A stretch of 15,967 bases of DNA from Spirochaetota bacterium (GCA_023396615.1 JAEWVM010000208.1:1-15967); one strand, 5' to 3'; shown: positions 6,292 to 13,728, counted from the first letter of the stretch. The notes: generated by a model from the sequence alone, not told the origin. Made by a program: numbers and translations.

Positions 6292-7709
6292 AAACTTATT
6301 CCTCCGCCGAAACCGATCAAAAGCTCCTGATGATCTTCGTGGCGGTCGACTATTTCGAGAATCAGTTTCTGATAAAGATATGCTTTTGAATCTATTTTTT
6401 CAGAAGCCCCCATGCGGATTATATTGCTTCTCGAACGCTGTCCTGAAAATAAAGAAGGGTCTCTCGATGAATCGAATCCGAGAAATCCCTGACCGTTAAA
6501 TGCATTATATGGTTCATCCTCATTGAGTTTTCTTAGATTAATTCTTTTCGCATATTCTATATAAATAGAACCGCCTTTCATAAATTTTCCTGATTTATAA
6601 TCAAGAGATAAGCCTATAGCAATTTCAAAATAACCCCAATAATGAGATTGAACTGCATCATGGTCAAAAAGATAAAAATCGTACTCGGAAATTCTCGAAT
6701 AATATCTGAGAGCCTTGTGAACGGTATACGAATACGAAAACTCGTACATCCCGCAATCAAGCGTTCTGCCGTCTGAAAATTTTTCCGTATCACGCAAAAA
6801 AAGTCTGGGATAAAGACGCACATTTGTCTCGGATTTTTCGTTGGCATACGACATCAGTATGCCCATTTTGCAGTCATTGAGATTCTCAGAACTTCCAAAA
6901 ACAAAATCATCCGTATAATGTGTAAACCAGAGACCGCATCCCAATGAAAATGAACCGATCGAAAACATTCCTTCAAGAAATTCGTGCTGTGAAACAGCAC
7001 GGTCAACAGCTGCCCCCCAGTGAGGATTTTCAGCCCTCATGCTGAATGTAAAAAAATCATTCGGTCGAAACCACATATTCAGCGAGAACGGCAAGTTTAT
7101 TGTTTTGGATTCTGATTTAATATAATACGGTCTTCCGCCCCTGACATTTCTGCCGTAACGCAAATTGAGATCGAATGATAATCCGAAAAATTCGAAAGCG
7201 GCATCCTTATCAACCGATTCTGCCTGCGGTGCTTCTTGAGATTCTATTTCTTCATTATTAACTTTTTCAGGCTCAGATGATTTCGCCAGAAGATTAAGCC
7301 TATAAGCCTCAGGAAGCCACTCATTCAGATACGGAACACGCGGATTTATCTCAGCGGCTTTTTCTCCAAGTTCAACGGCTTTATCATATTCGCCTTTTTT
7401 GTAGTGATGATAACCAAGTCTTTCAATCGAATCAGCTTGGGAAGGATTTCTTTCAAGTGCCTTTTCATAGAATCTGACAGCTTCTTCATTTTTTCCCTGA
7501 AGTTCCAGTGCCCATGCTTTGTTATGGTAATATTTGGCGCTTTCTTTGTTGTAAATGTCCGAGGCTTCGGCGAATTCCTTCATCGCCTCGTCATATTTGT
7601 TCTGCTTGCCGAGCTCGGCACCCCTTCTATTGATTTCCTGAGGGGTATCTGCATAAAGAGCCGGGAAAACAGTTATAACCATAGATAGAAATAAAACAAA
7701 TCCGCGCAT
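6288..7709 (-). CDS. TPR plus beta-barrel-like envelope protein, paralogue A
   Basis: This is a 473-residue exported protein and the first gene of a coupled tandem pair. Residues 1-20 are a signal peptide (...VITVFPALYA). About three TPR units span residues 24-124 (YYHNKAWALELQGKNEEAV, then YEKALERNPSQADSIERLGY). A strongly acidic linker (about 144-170) leads to a C-terminal domain of about 300 residues with beta-strand-like alternation (FFTFSMRAENPHWG, YWGYFEIAIGLSLDY) and the motif NGQGFLGF at 405-412. I chose the ATG at 7709 because CTGGAG lies upstream and the protein then begins with its signal peptide; a GTG at 7748 would add 13 non-signal residues. Periplasmic TPRs anchored to an outer-membrane beta-domain is the likely topology. 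No named family is recognised and the function is unknown. Confidence 0.75.
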   Translation of the reverse strand: MRGFVLFLSMVITVFPALYADTPQEINRRGAELGKQNKYDEAMKEFAEASDIYNKESAKYYHNKAWALELQGKNEEAVRFYEKALERNPSQADSIERLGYHHYKKGEYDKAVELGEKAAEINPRVPYLNEWLPEAYRLNLLAKSSEPEKVNNEEIESQEAPQAESVDKDAAFEFFGLSFDLNLRYGRNVRGGRPYYIKSESKTINLPFSLNMWFRPNDFFTFSMRAENPHWGAAVDRAVSQHEFLEGMFSIGSFSLGCGLWFTHYTDDFVFGSSENLNDCKMGILMSYANEKSETNVRLYPRLFLRDTEKFSDGRTLDCGMYEFSYSYTVHKALRYYSRISEYDFYLFDHDAVQSHYWGYFEIAIGLSLDYKSGKFMKGGSIYIEYAKRINLRKLNEDEPYNAFNGQGFLGFDSSRDPSLFSGQRSRSNIIRMGASEKIDSKAYLYQKLILEIVDRHEDHQELLIGFGGGISL

Positions 7710-7795
7710 AACACTCCAGATAAAACAAGGCTCATAGCATTTTCGCACTATTCACAACATTTATAAAGAAATAAATATACAGACCATCAGTTTTA

Positions 7796-8968
7796 TTATA
7801 TCATTGATTCAATCATCGCCGCGAAATCGGCCGCAGAAGCCTTTACCGGAGAATTTTTGCTTTCGGATGATTCTGCGATTTTAACGGCAGTCTGTGAGTC
7901 CATACCGAATGCTGAAAGTTTCGGAACCCCTGCAGTTTTCACGATTTTCTCAAGCCGGTCGATAAATGTCCGCGCACATGACATATCATCGTGTGAATGA
8001 GCTTCGTCAATATTACGTCCGATCATAGACATCTTTTTTATGTAAGATGAATATTTTTTATTATCTTCTGAAAACTTTTCAAGACTGTATCTTAATGTGG
8101 GCACTATCATATTCGCGCACGCTATTCCGTGAGGAATATCCGTGAATCCTCCCATGGGACCCGCAACACCGTGACAAAGCCCGAGTCCGGCATTAGCAAG
8201 AGTAACACCCGAGATATAAGCGCAATATGCTAGCGATGAACGGATGCCGATATCAATAATTTCACCGCTTGAAAGTTTCTCCAGGGATTCAAGAGCAATG
8301 TTAATGGAAGGCAGTGCAAGCGAATCCGTAAATATATTCGATTTATCCGAAAGATACGACTCGATGAGCTGAGCAAAAGCATCAAGGGCGCAATAAGCTG
8401 TTGTAGCCGGCGGAAGTGTTGACGACAAAGCCGGATCAATGAGAGCAACATCCGGCACGAATAAGTCATGGCGTAAAGACTTCTTAAATCCGTGTTCCCC
8501 TCTTTCTGTTATAACGGCATTCTTGGTAGCTTCGCTTCCCGTTCCTGCCGTCGTCGGAAGAGCTATAAACGGAAGTTTTCTGCCCGACGGTTTATGCTTT
8601 CCAACACCTTCGAGATAATCGGTTACACTTCCTGTTTCTTTAAGCATACAGCTGATCGCCTTGCCGGCATCAATGGAACTTCCTCCGCCAATTGCGACGA
8701 CACAGTCTATTCCGTGTTTGGAATGAATGGAAACAGCTTCATCGATTATTGAAGGCGATGGTTCGGCTGCCACACGGTAGAAATAAAGCTCGATTCCCTT
8801 TGCGGCAGAGTGCTCCGTTAGAATTTGAAGATTACCGGATTTCTCGAAAGAAATACCGCCGGTAATAACCAGAGCACGTTTACCGTAGCGCAGAATTATA
8901 TCCGTAAGAAAAGGAAATTTTCCCGCACCGAAATAGAGTTCAGGCATTTTTGAAACAGAAAAATTCAT
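7796..8968 (-). CDS. Iron-type (group III) alcohol dehydrogenase
   Basis: This 390-residue NAD(P)-dependent dehydrogenase interconverts a small alcohol or hydroxy-ketone and its carbonyl form. The nucleotide-binding motif GGGSSID is at 94-100, LPTTAGTGSE at 137-146 and PHGIACA at 279-285. The metal-site positions are D196, Q200, H266 (LCHGVA) and H280. The second ligand, usually His in the DxxxH pattern, is Gln here (DAFAQLIE). A DA(L/F)xQ(L)IE form occurs in part of this family, so it need not mean loss of activity, but metal identity and cofactor could differ. Its start overlaps the stop of the LsrG-like gene as ATGA, so the two are translationally coupled and probably act in one short pathway. 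Substrate unknown. Confidence 0.9.
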   Translation of the reverse strand: MNFSVSKMPELYFGAGKFPFLTDIILRYGKRALVITGGISFEKSGNLQILTEHSAAKGIELYFYRVAAEPSPSIIDEAVSIHSKHGIDCVVAIGGGSSIDAGKAISCMLKETGSVTDYLEGVGKHKPSGRKLPFIALPTTAGTGSEATKNAVITERGEHGFKKSLRHDLFVPDVALIDPALSSTLPPATTAYCALDAFAQLIESYLSDKSNIFTDSLALPSINIALESLEKLSSGEIIDIGIRSSLAYCAYISGVTLANAGLGLCHGVAGPMGGFTDIPHGIACANMIVPTLRYSLEKFSEDNKKYSSYIKKMSMIGRNIDEAHSHDDMSCARTFIDRLEKIVKTAGVPKLSAFGMDSQTAVKIAESSESKNSPVKASAADFAAMIESMI

Positions 8969-9276
8969 TTCCAGCCCTTTTTATCAGAAGGCATTATTAC
9001 CGAATGCGATACGCCTTCACGCGGTTTTTCCATCCAGGGAGCTACCGCATCACGCCATTTTAGATAATGGGCGGTTTCCTTATGTTTCGCCGCTGCCGCT
9101 TCCGATTCATACGCTTCATATAATGTAAAGCGGCACGGATCGGAATTGTTACGAAGTACATCAAAGCGGAGATTTCCATCCTCCATTACCGAATGAGTGT
9201 GATTTTCAACAGTTGCATTTATAAAATCGTCCAAATGGTCTTTTTTAACCCAGACATTTACCAGTGTAACAATCAT
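8965..9276 (-). CDS. LsrG-like antibiotic-biosynthesis-monooxygenase-fold protein
   Basis: This 103-residue, cofactor-free ABM-fold protein (a ferredoxin-like dimer in relatives) closely resembles E. coli LsrG in its central region: EDGNLRFDVL at 32-41 and YEAYESEAAAAKHKETAHY at 53-71 match the LsrG phrases GNLRFDVL and YEAYKDEDAVAFHKTTPHY. LsrG acts on phosphorylated autoinducer-2 (4,5-dihydroxypentane-2,3-dione phosphate). Related proteins may be quinol monooxygenases. The ATG at 9276 follows CGGAGGAA; longer in-frame starts lack a ribosome site. It is coupled to the iron-type dehydrogenase, but no lsr transporter, kinase or LsrF is visible in the window, so an AI-2 role is not established. 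Confidence 0.8.
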   Translation of the reverse strand: MIVTLVNVWVKKDHLDDFINATVENHTHSVMEDGNLRFDVLRNNSDPCRFTLYEAYESEAAAAKHKETAHYLKWRDAVAPWMEKPREGVSHSVIMPSDKKGWK

Positions 9277-9459
9277 TGTTCCTCCGAGACTAATAGATAA
9301 TGATTTTATTTCATACGCTGATATAATCAAATCATTTTTATGCTCTTTTCATCATTGATCGTATTTTCATTCAGGAGTGCAATTCTGGAATACGAAATAT
9401 TTATTGACGAAAAGACGCTTTTTAAGGAATCTCAATATCTGCAATAAACGGGGGAACTA

Positions 9460-11415
9460 ATGAACAAAATCTTCAAGCGTACCGCTTCGATAACACTTTT
9501 CACTCTGCTGTTTGTTTTCGGCTGCGGATCACGCACCGAAAAACTCAATCAGGGTGATATTATGCCGCTGATGAACCGCATTCTTTCGATGCACGTTTCC
9601 CAGCACAGTTTCAATGATGAAATTTCGGAACGCACACTGAATCTAATGCTTTCATATCTTGACTCATCAAAGCTCTATTTCCACCAGTCGGATATAGACG
9701 AATTTATGAAAGATAAAAATAATCTCGATGACTTCACCGCTTCAAGAGATTATACGTTTTTAAACAAAATTTTCGGCACATTTGTAAAAAGATTTTCCGA
9801 ACGGATGAAATATTTTGACGAACTTGTGAAAGCCGATCACAATTTCGATGTCGATGAGTATATCGACCTTGACCGCGAAAAGCTTCTCTACTGCTCGGAT
9901 GAAAAAGAACTCAATGAAAGATGGCGTATTTTCGTCAAATATCAGCTTCTCAACTACATGAAAACAGGGAAGAATCTTGATGAGGCGAGAGAGAAGCTCT
10001 CTAAAAAATACAATACAGTAAAAAAAGAAAACGAAGTCTTCTCAAAAGACAGAATTTTTTCGATTTATTTAAACATGTTCTGTATGGCTCTCGATCCGCA
10101 CACAAACTATCTGACACCTGAAGAATTTCAGGATTTCAGAATATCCATGGAGCTTCAGCTCTCGGGAATCGGGGCAGTTTTGAGATCGGAAGACGGATTT
10201 GTTTTTGTAGAATCCATCATTAAGGGCGGACCCGCATCCAAGCTTCCGGAAACCTCAGCTCTAAAGGTAAATGATAAAATAATCGCCGTAGCTCAGGGAA
10301 GCGACGAACCGGAAGAAGTGATAGACATTCCTCTTTCAAAGGCGGTGAGCAAAATAAGGGGAAAGAAAGGAACTAAAGTTGTTCTAACCGTCGTAAGAAC
10401 TGATCCTGAAACAAAACAGGAAAAAACTGTTATCATTCCTATAGTCAGAGACACAGTTGCACTTAAAGACAAAGAAATCAAATATGATATCTATAACGGC
10501 AAAAACGGAAAAATAGGATACATCAAGTTTCCTGAATTTTACGCACCGGTAAAAGAAGGAAGCAAATACTGTTCACAGGATTTGTACAATGCTCTCGTTG
10601 AACTTCAGAAAAATAAAGTCAGCGGAATAGTAGTCGATCTCAGAGGCAATCCCGGCGGATCTCTCGCCGAGGCAGTCAGAGCCGTGGGCCTTTTCATAAA
10701 GAGCGGTCCGGTTCTTCAGGTAAAATACAGCGACAATATCGATATTCATAAAGATGAAGATTCCAACATATACTACGACGGACCTCTAACCGTGCTTATA
10801 GACAAAGGAAGCGCGAGCGCTTCAGAAATTTTCGCAGGCGCAATAAAAGACTACGGCCGCGGAATAATCCTCGGTTCATCAAGAACTTTCGGTAAAGGAA
10901 CTGTTCAGGATCTAAGAAGCTTCGAATCAACCGGGGCAATTAAAGTTACCATTCAGATTTTTTATCAGCCTTCAGGAACTTCAAACAACTTGAACGGAAT
11001 CGAAGCCGACATAAAGATTCCTGATCTCATGGAAGTCTTTGATTTCGACGAAAGCAAGATGAAATATCCTCTCGCTTGGCAGCCTATTAAAAAGTCCGAA
11101 TACCGCTCGGTAGCAAACAAGTATCTTACTCCGGCGACACTTTCGATGCTGAAGAGAAATTCAGAAAGAAGAATCAAGGCCGATAAGGAATTTCAGGATC
11201 TGAACAAGAAAATTGAAGAGTACAAAGCTGTTCTCTCAGCAAAGAGAGTCAGCCTGAAAAAAGACGCAAAAGCCGAAGCTGTTGAAGATGATATCAGAAA
11301 GATATCGGAAGACAAAAGCAAGGATGAAAAAGTGTTCGATGTAACAAAAGACATTTTTCTCCGCGAAGCCTTTACAATCACCGAAGATTATGCTAAAATG
11401 CTCGGAGCAAAATAA
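9460..11415 (+). CDS. prc: Lipoprotein tail-specific protease (S41, Prc/Tsp type)
   Basis: This is a 651-residue periplasmic carboxy-terminal processing protease. A lipoprotein signal ends in FVFG-C22. An N-terminal helical domain (about 30-225) is followed by a PDZ domain (about 232-330, including GGPASKLPETSALKVNDKI) and an S41 catalytic domain with the Ser-Lys dyad: S453 in GSASASEIFAGA and K479 in TFGKGTVQ. By alignment from memory these correspond to E. coli Prc S452 and K477. The charged C-terminal part (about 540-651) matches the extended Prc subfamily. Such enzymes trim or degrade proteins from their C termini, including peptidoglycan hydrolases and penicillin-binding proteins. GGGGGAA precedes the ATG. 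The glycosyltransferase follows after a hairpin and may be co-transcribed. Confidence 0.93.
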   Translation: MNKIFKRTASITLFTLLFVFGCGSRTEKLNQGDIMPLMNRILSMHVSQHSFNDEISERTLNLMLSYLDSSKLYFHQSDIDEFMKDKNNLDDFTASRDYTFLNKIFGTFVKRFSERMKYFDELVKADHNFDVDEYIDLDREKLLYCSDEKELNERWRIFVKYQLLNYMKTGKNLDEAREKLSKKYNTVKKENEVFSKDRIFSIYLNMFCMALDPHTNYLTPEEFQDFRISMELQLSGIGAVLRSEDGFVFVESIIKGGPASKLPETSALKVNDKIIAVAQGSDEPEEVIDIPLSKAVSKIRGKKGTKVVLTVVRTDPETKQEKTVIIPIVRDTVALKDKEIKYDIYNGKNGKIGYIKFPEFYAPVKEGSKYCSQDLYNALVELQKNKVSGIVVDLRGNPGGSLAEAVRAVGLFIKSGPVLQVKYSDNIDIHKDEDSNIYYDGPLTVLIDKGSASASEIFAGAIKDYGRGIILGSSRTFGKGTVQDLRSFESTGAIKVTIQIFYQPSGTSNNLNGIEADIKIPDLMEVFDFDESKMKYPLAWQPIKKSEYRSVANKYLTPATLSMLKRNSERRIKADKEFQDLNKKIEEYKAVLSAKRVSLKKDAKAEAVEDDIRKISEDKSKDEKVFDVTKDIFLREAFTITEDYAKMLGAK

Positions 11416-11423
11416 TAAACAGT

Positions 11424-11451
11424 ATCACAGACGGCTTAAACCGTCTGTGAT
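11424..11451. repeat. Perfect 11-bp hairpin between prc and the glycosyltransferase gene
   Basis: ATCACAGACGG (11424-11434) and CCGTCTGTGAT (11441-11451) pair perfectly around a six-base loop, 8 bases after the prc stop and 17 bases before the next ATG. No run of T follows on the plus strand, so it is not a normal intrinsic terminator. It could stabilise the upstream message, act with Rho, or modulate translation of the next gene. Confidence 0.7.
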
Positions 11452-11468
11452 TATAAAAGGGTAAATAT

Positions 11469-12452
11469 ATGCCTCCTAAAAAAACAGTTAAAAAGAAAAC
11501 ATATCTTTCGGTTGTTCTTCCTGTATATAATGAAGAAGAAAATATCGAAATGCAGTATCAGAAGATCAGAGAAAATCTGAATGCGATTAAAAAAACTTAT
11601 GAAGTTATTTTCGTCGACGACGGAAGCCGTGACAACTCATACGCAATTCTTTCAAAAATTGCTGCAAAAGACAAAAATGTTAAACTTGTAAAATTCAGAC
11701 GCAATTTCGGTCAGACTGCCGCTATGGCGGCAGGAATTGATTATTCCGAAGGCGAAATAATAGTATTTATGGATTCGGATCTGCAGAATGATCCGTCAGA
11801 TATAAAGACAGTTCTTGAAAAAATTGAAGAAGGCTACGATGTTGTAAGCGGTTGGAGAAAATTCCGCAAAGACAAAATGATTTCAAGAAAGATTCCTTCA
11901 AAAATCGCAAACCGGCTGATAGCGAAAGTCAGCGGCGTTCCTCTGCACGATCTGGGTTGCTCTCTCAAAGGATACCGCGCCGAAGTTCTTAAAAAAGTGC
12001 GCCTATACGGCGAAATGCACCGCTTCATTCCGATTCATGCTTCATGGGTCGGCGCAAAAATAATTGAAATTCCGGTTAAACATCACGCGCGTCAGTTCGG
12101 AAAATCAAAATACGGAATACAGAGAACTCTCAAGGTTCTTCTTGATCTTATAACAGTCAAATTTATGAGTTCATACGCAACCAAGCCGATTTATCTCTAC
12201 GGAGGAGTTGCACTTGGAGTATTTCTTCTCAGCATCATGTCGCTTGCCGGAACAATTCTCATGAAATATTTCAAGGGAATGAATATGACGGGAAATCCCC
12301 TTCTCATGCTTTCGTCGATTCTCTTTCTATTAAGCGTAATAATGATTCTGATGGGGATTCAGGCGGAAATTCTTATCCGTATTTATCACGAAACCGAAGG
12401 AAAAGAGCTCTACTACGTTAAAGAAACCGCTAATATCAAAGAAAAAAATTAA
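11469..12452 (+). CDS. Polyprenyl-phosphate-type family 2 glycosyltransferase (GtrB/DPM1-like)
   Basis: This 327-residue membrane enzyme transfers a sugar from a nucleotide donor to a lipid (polyprenyl phosphate) carrier at the cytoplasmic face. A GT-A domain (about 12-225) has LPVYNEEENI at 17-26, FVDDGSRDNS at 48-57, the DxD motif MDSDLQNDP at 101-109 and the HARQFGKSKYG signature at 206-216. Two C-terminal transmembrane segments (about 243-266 and 277-299) give the topology of GtrB, DPM1 and similar enzymes. Such sugar-lipids feed glycan modification outside the cell; the sugar is not readable. AAAGGG lies before the ATG. Its stop overlaps that of the convergent AraC gene. Confidence 0.9.
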   Translation: MPPKKTVKKKTYLSVVLPVYNEEENIEMQYQKIRENLNAIKKTYEVIFVDDGSRDNSYAILSKIAAKDKNVKLVKFRRNFGQTAAMAAGIDYSEGEIIVFMDSDLQNDPSDIKTVLEKIEEGYDVVSGWRKFRKDKMISRKIPSKIANRLIAKVSGVPLHDLGCSLKGYRAEVLKKVRLYGEMHRFIPIHASWVGAKIIEIPVKHHARQFGKSKYGIQRTLKVLLDLITVKFMSSYATKPIYLYGGVALGVFLLSIMSLAGTILMKYFKGMNMTGNPLLMLSSILFLLSVIMILMGIQAEILIRIYHETEGKELYYVKETANIKEKN

Positions 12453-13153
12453 TTTCTGCTCATGGTCTTATTCCTGAATTCTTCAGGAGTAAGACCGGTA
12501 TATTTCTTAAATGTTCTGTTAAAATGACTCTGATCGCAAAAACCGCAGTCAAGCGCGGTCTCGATGAGACTTCGTCCTGTCAGCATCATTGCTTTTGCTT
12601 TGCGTATACGAACAAGAATATGATAAACTGAAGGCGTAACGCCGAAATCTTTTCTAAAAGAACGCAGTACAGAATATTTTGATTTACCGAGTACGCTTAC
12701 ATCTTCAAGCGTATTTTTTTCTGAATAATTTTCACTGATTATATTTCGAATTCTTTCACAATCCGTTTTCTCAAAGGAAACTGACGGCTCAGCATGTTCC
12801 ATCAATATCTTCTCGATGAGTCCTGTATCAGGTATATTATTCTTATAGACTGAAGGATATTGCCGGGCAATATCCTTCAGTATCAGATACTTCTTGCGTG
12901 TCCGGTATAATGCATCCGCATTTTGCGCGAAGGTGATAACAGAAATGACAGCATCATCAAACGTCTTCGCGCTATGCGGAGTAAAAGGAAAAATTATATA
13001 AGCATCACCGGAAGAAAGCTCAAACGATTCCTCTTCAAAAGAAAGACGTACTCTTCCGGATGAAACAAATCCGGCGATTATTCTTTCGTGTATATGAAGA
13101 GGAAAAGAATGATCCTTTGCCGATAAATAAACTTCTTCTTTCTTGAGACTCAT
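12449..13153 (-). CDS. AraC-family transcriptional regulator
   Basis: This 234-residue regulator has an N-terminal cupin-like sensing domain (about 5-80; HIHERIIAGFVSSG, FPFTPHS) and a C-terminal AraC double helix-turn-helix (about 133-228). The second helix-turn-helix carries the family signature (SLIETALDCGFCDQSHFNRT, then FKKYTGLTPEEF, 195-226). The linker between domains contains a near-perfect 33-base palindrome in the DNA (12849-12881, residues 91-102). AGGAGG lies directly before the ATG at 13153, and the upstream cupin gene ends five bases before it, so the two are almost certainly co-transcribed. The ligand is unknown; the small N-terminal domain suggests a sugar or small-molecule sensor. 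The gene ends tail to tail with the glycosyltransferase, sharing the TTAA stop sequence. Confidence 0.9.
   Translation of the reverse strand: MSLKKEEVYLSAKDHSFPLHIHERIIAGFVSSGRVRLSFEEESFELSSGDAYIIFPFTPHSAKTFDDAVISVITFAQNADALYRTRKKYLILKDIARQYPSVYKNNIPDTGLIEKILMEHAEPSVSFEKTDCERIRNIISENYSEKNTLEDVSVLGKSKYSVLRSFRKDFGVTPSVYHILVRIRKAKAMMLTGRSLIETALDCGFCDQSHFNRTFKKYTGLTPEEFRNKTMSRN
12849..12881. repeat. Perfect 16-bp-arm palindrome within the AraC gene
   Basis: ACTGAAGGATATTGCC (12849-12864) and GGCAATATCCTTCAGT (12866-12881) are exact reverse complements around a single central G. The element lies wholly in coding sequence, spans codons 91-102 of the regulator, and encodes LKDIARQYPS in the linker between sensing and DNA-binding domains. 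A perfect match of this length is far beyond chance for a 16 kb window. Confidence 0.9.
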
Positions 13154-13158
13154 TCCTC

Positions 13159-13524
13159 CTAATTAAGGGGAGGAACAAATTTTGCAAGAAGTATAATTCC
13201 GTCGTGCCCGGCTTTTACCGAATGAAGAGTATCTTCAGGAATGAAAGCGGTGACACCTTTTTCATAAGGATATTCACTCCCTGCAAGATTAAAGATTCCG
13301 CTGCCGGCAAGCACTTCATGCGTTTCGCTCTTACCTTCATGCATATGAGACTTAAGTTCGGCACCCGGTTCAAGACGCACGATATGACAGCTTATTTTTC
13401 CGCCGCTGTCTTTTGATGTGATGAGATTACGCATATAGACACCATCAAATGACGGATGCGGATTCCATGAATCATTCTCGTTCATGCCTGAAGATGTTAT
13501 AATTTTTGATAAATCTGTTTTCAT
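13159..13524 (-). CDS. Small single-domain cupin protein
   Basis: This 121-residue protein contains one cupin domain. Motif 1 is PGAELKSHMHEGKSETHEVL (53-72), with metal-ligand candidates H60, H62 and E67. Motif 2 is FIPEDTLHSVKAG (94-106), giving the fourth ligand H101. All four ligands are present, so it probably binds a divalent metal. Small cupins of this kind may be isomerases, dioxygenases or sugar-binding proteins; the activity is not readable. AAAAGGAGGAA precedes the ATG. It is followed five bases later by the AraC regulator, so the pair may form a sensor-enzyme unit. Confidence 0.85.
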   Translation of the reverse strand: MKTDLSKIITSSGMNENDSWNPHPSFDGVYMRNLITSKDSGGKISCHIVRLEPGAELKSHMHEGKSETHEVLAGSGIFNLAGSEYPYEKGVTAFIPEDTLHSVKAGHDGIILLAKFVPPLN

Positions 13525-13578
13525 AAGTTCCTCCTTTTGATTGGAAAAACTTATAAGAGCGGCAGTAAAATGTATTGG

Positions 13579-13584
13579 ATTATA
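13579..13584 (-). promoter_or_regulatory. Possible -10 element for the cupin-AraC pair
   Basis: A perfect TATAAT on the minus strand lies 54 bases before the cupin start. The expected -35 region falls in the T-rich tail of the tRNA terminator and has no good hexamer, so the call is tentative. Confidence 0.3.
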
Positions 13585-13590
13585 TTGCAG

Positions 13591-13632
13591 AAAGAAAGAA
13601 AAAAAGAAAAGGACCGCTTACGCGATCCTTTT
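13591..13632 (-). terminator. Intrinsic terminator of tRNA-Leu
   Basis: On the minus strand, AAAAGGATCGC (13622-13632), loop GTAA (13618-13621) and GCGGTCCTTTT (13607-13617) form an 11-pair stem with one G-T pair. A long T-rich tract follows down to 13591. The stem begins one base after the 3' end of the tRNA. Confidence 0.88.
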
Positions 13633-13633
13633 G

Positions 13634-13717
13634 TGCCCAGGACGAGATTCGAACTCGTACAGAAGAACTTCCGCTAGCCCCTCAAGCTAGTGTGTCTACC
13701 AATTCCACCACCTGGGC
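13634..13717 (-). tRNA. tRNA-Leu (anticodon GAG)
   Basis: The 84-base gene folds as a class II tRNA. The acceptor stem GCCCAGG pairs with CCTGGGC, the discriminator base is A, and the anticodon stem CTAGC/GCTAG encloses loop TTGAGGG with anticodon GAG. A long variable arm is present, and the T-arm stem ACGAG/CTCGT encloses TTCGAAT. The long variable arm and A discriminator agree with leucine. The 3' CCA is not encoded (CAA follows the discriminator), so it must be added by tRNA nucleotidyltransferase. Confidence 0.96.
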
Positions 13718-13728
13718 GATGGATACTT

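Noticed and set aside
6983..7001. Eight-base hairpin with loop GAA inside TPR paralogue A
   Set aside because: Arms of this length are expected about once by chance in a window of this size, and the coding sequence explains it.
7710..7748. Upstream GTG start for TPR paralogue A
   Set aside because: It would place 13 non-signal residues, including two cysteines, ahead of a clean signal peptide, while the ATG at 7709 has its own ribosome binding site.
9322..9327. Perfect TATAAT on the plus strand upstream of prc
   Set aside because: No acceptable -35 lies at a normal distance and it is 130 bases from the start codon. TTGACG at 9404 is also orphaned, so I could not place the prc promoter.
10808..10823. 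Seven-base GC-rich inverted repeat in prc
   Set aside because: It falls on the conserved catalytic GSASASE codons, so amino-acid constraint and codon choice account for it.
13525..13633. Possible riboswitch or leader RNA before the cupin gene
   Set aside because: The only strong structure is the tRNA terminator; the remainder is T-rich and unstructured by eye.
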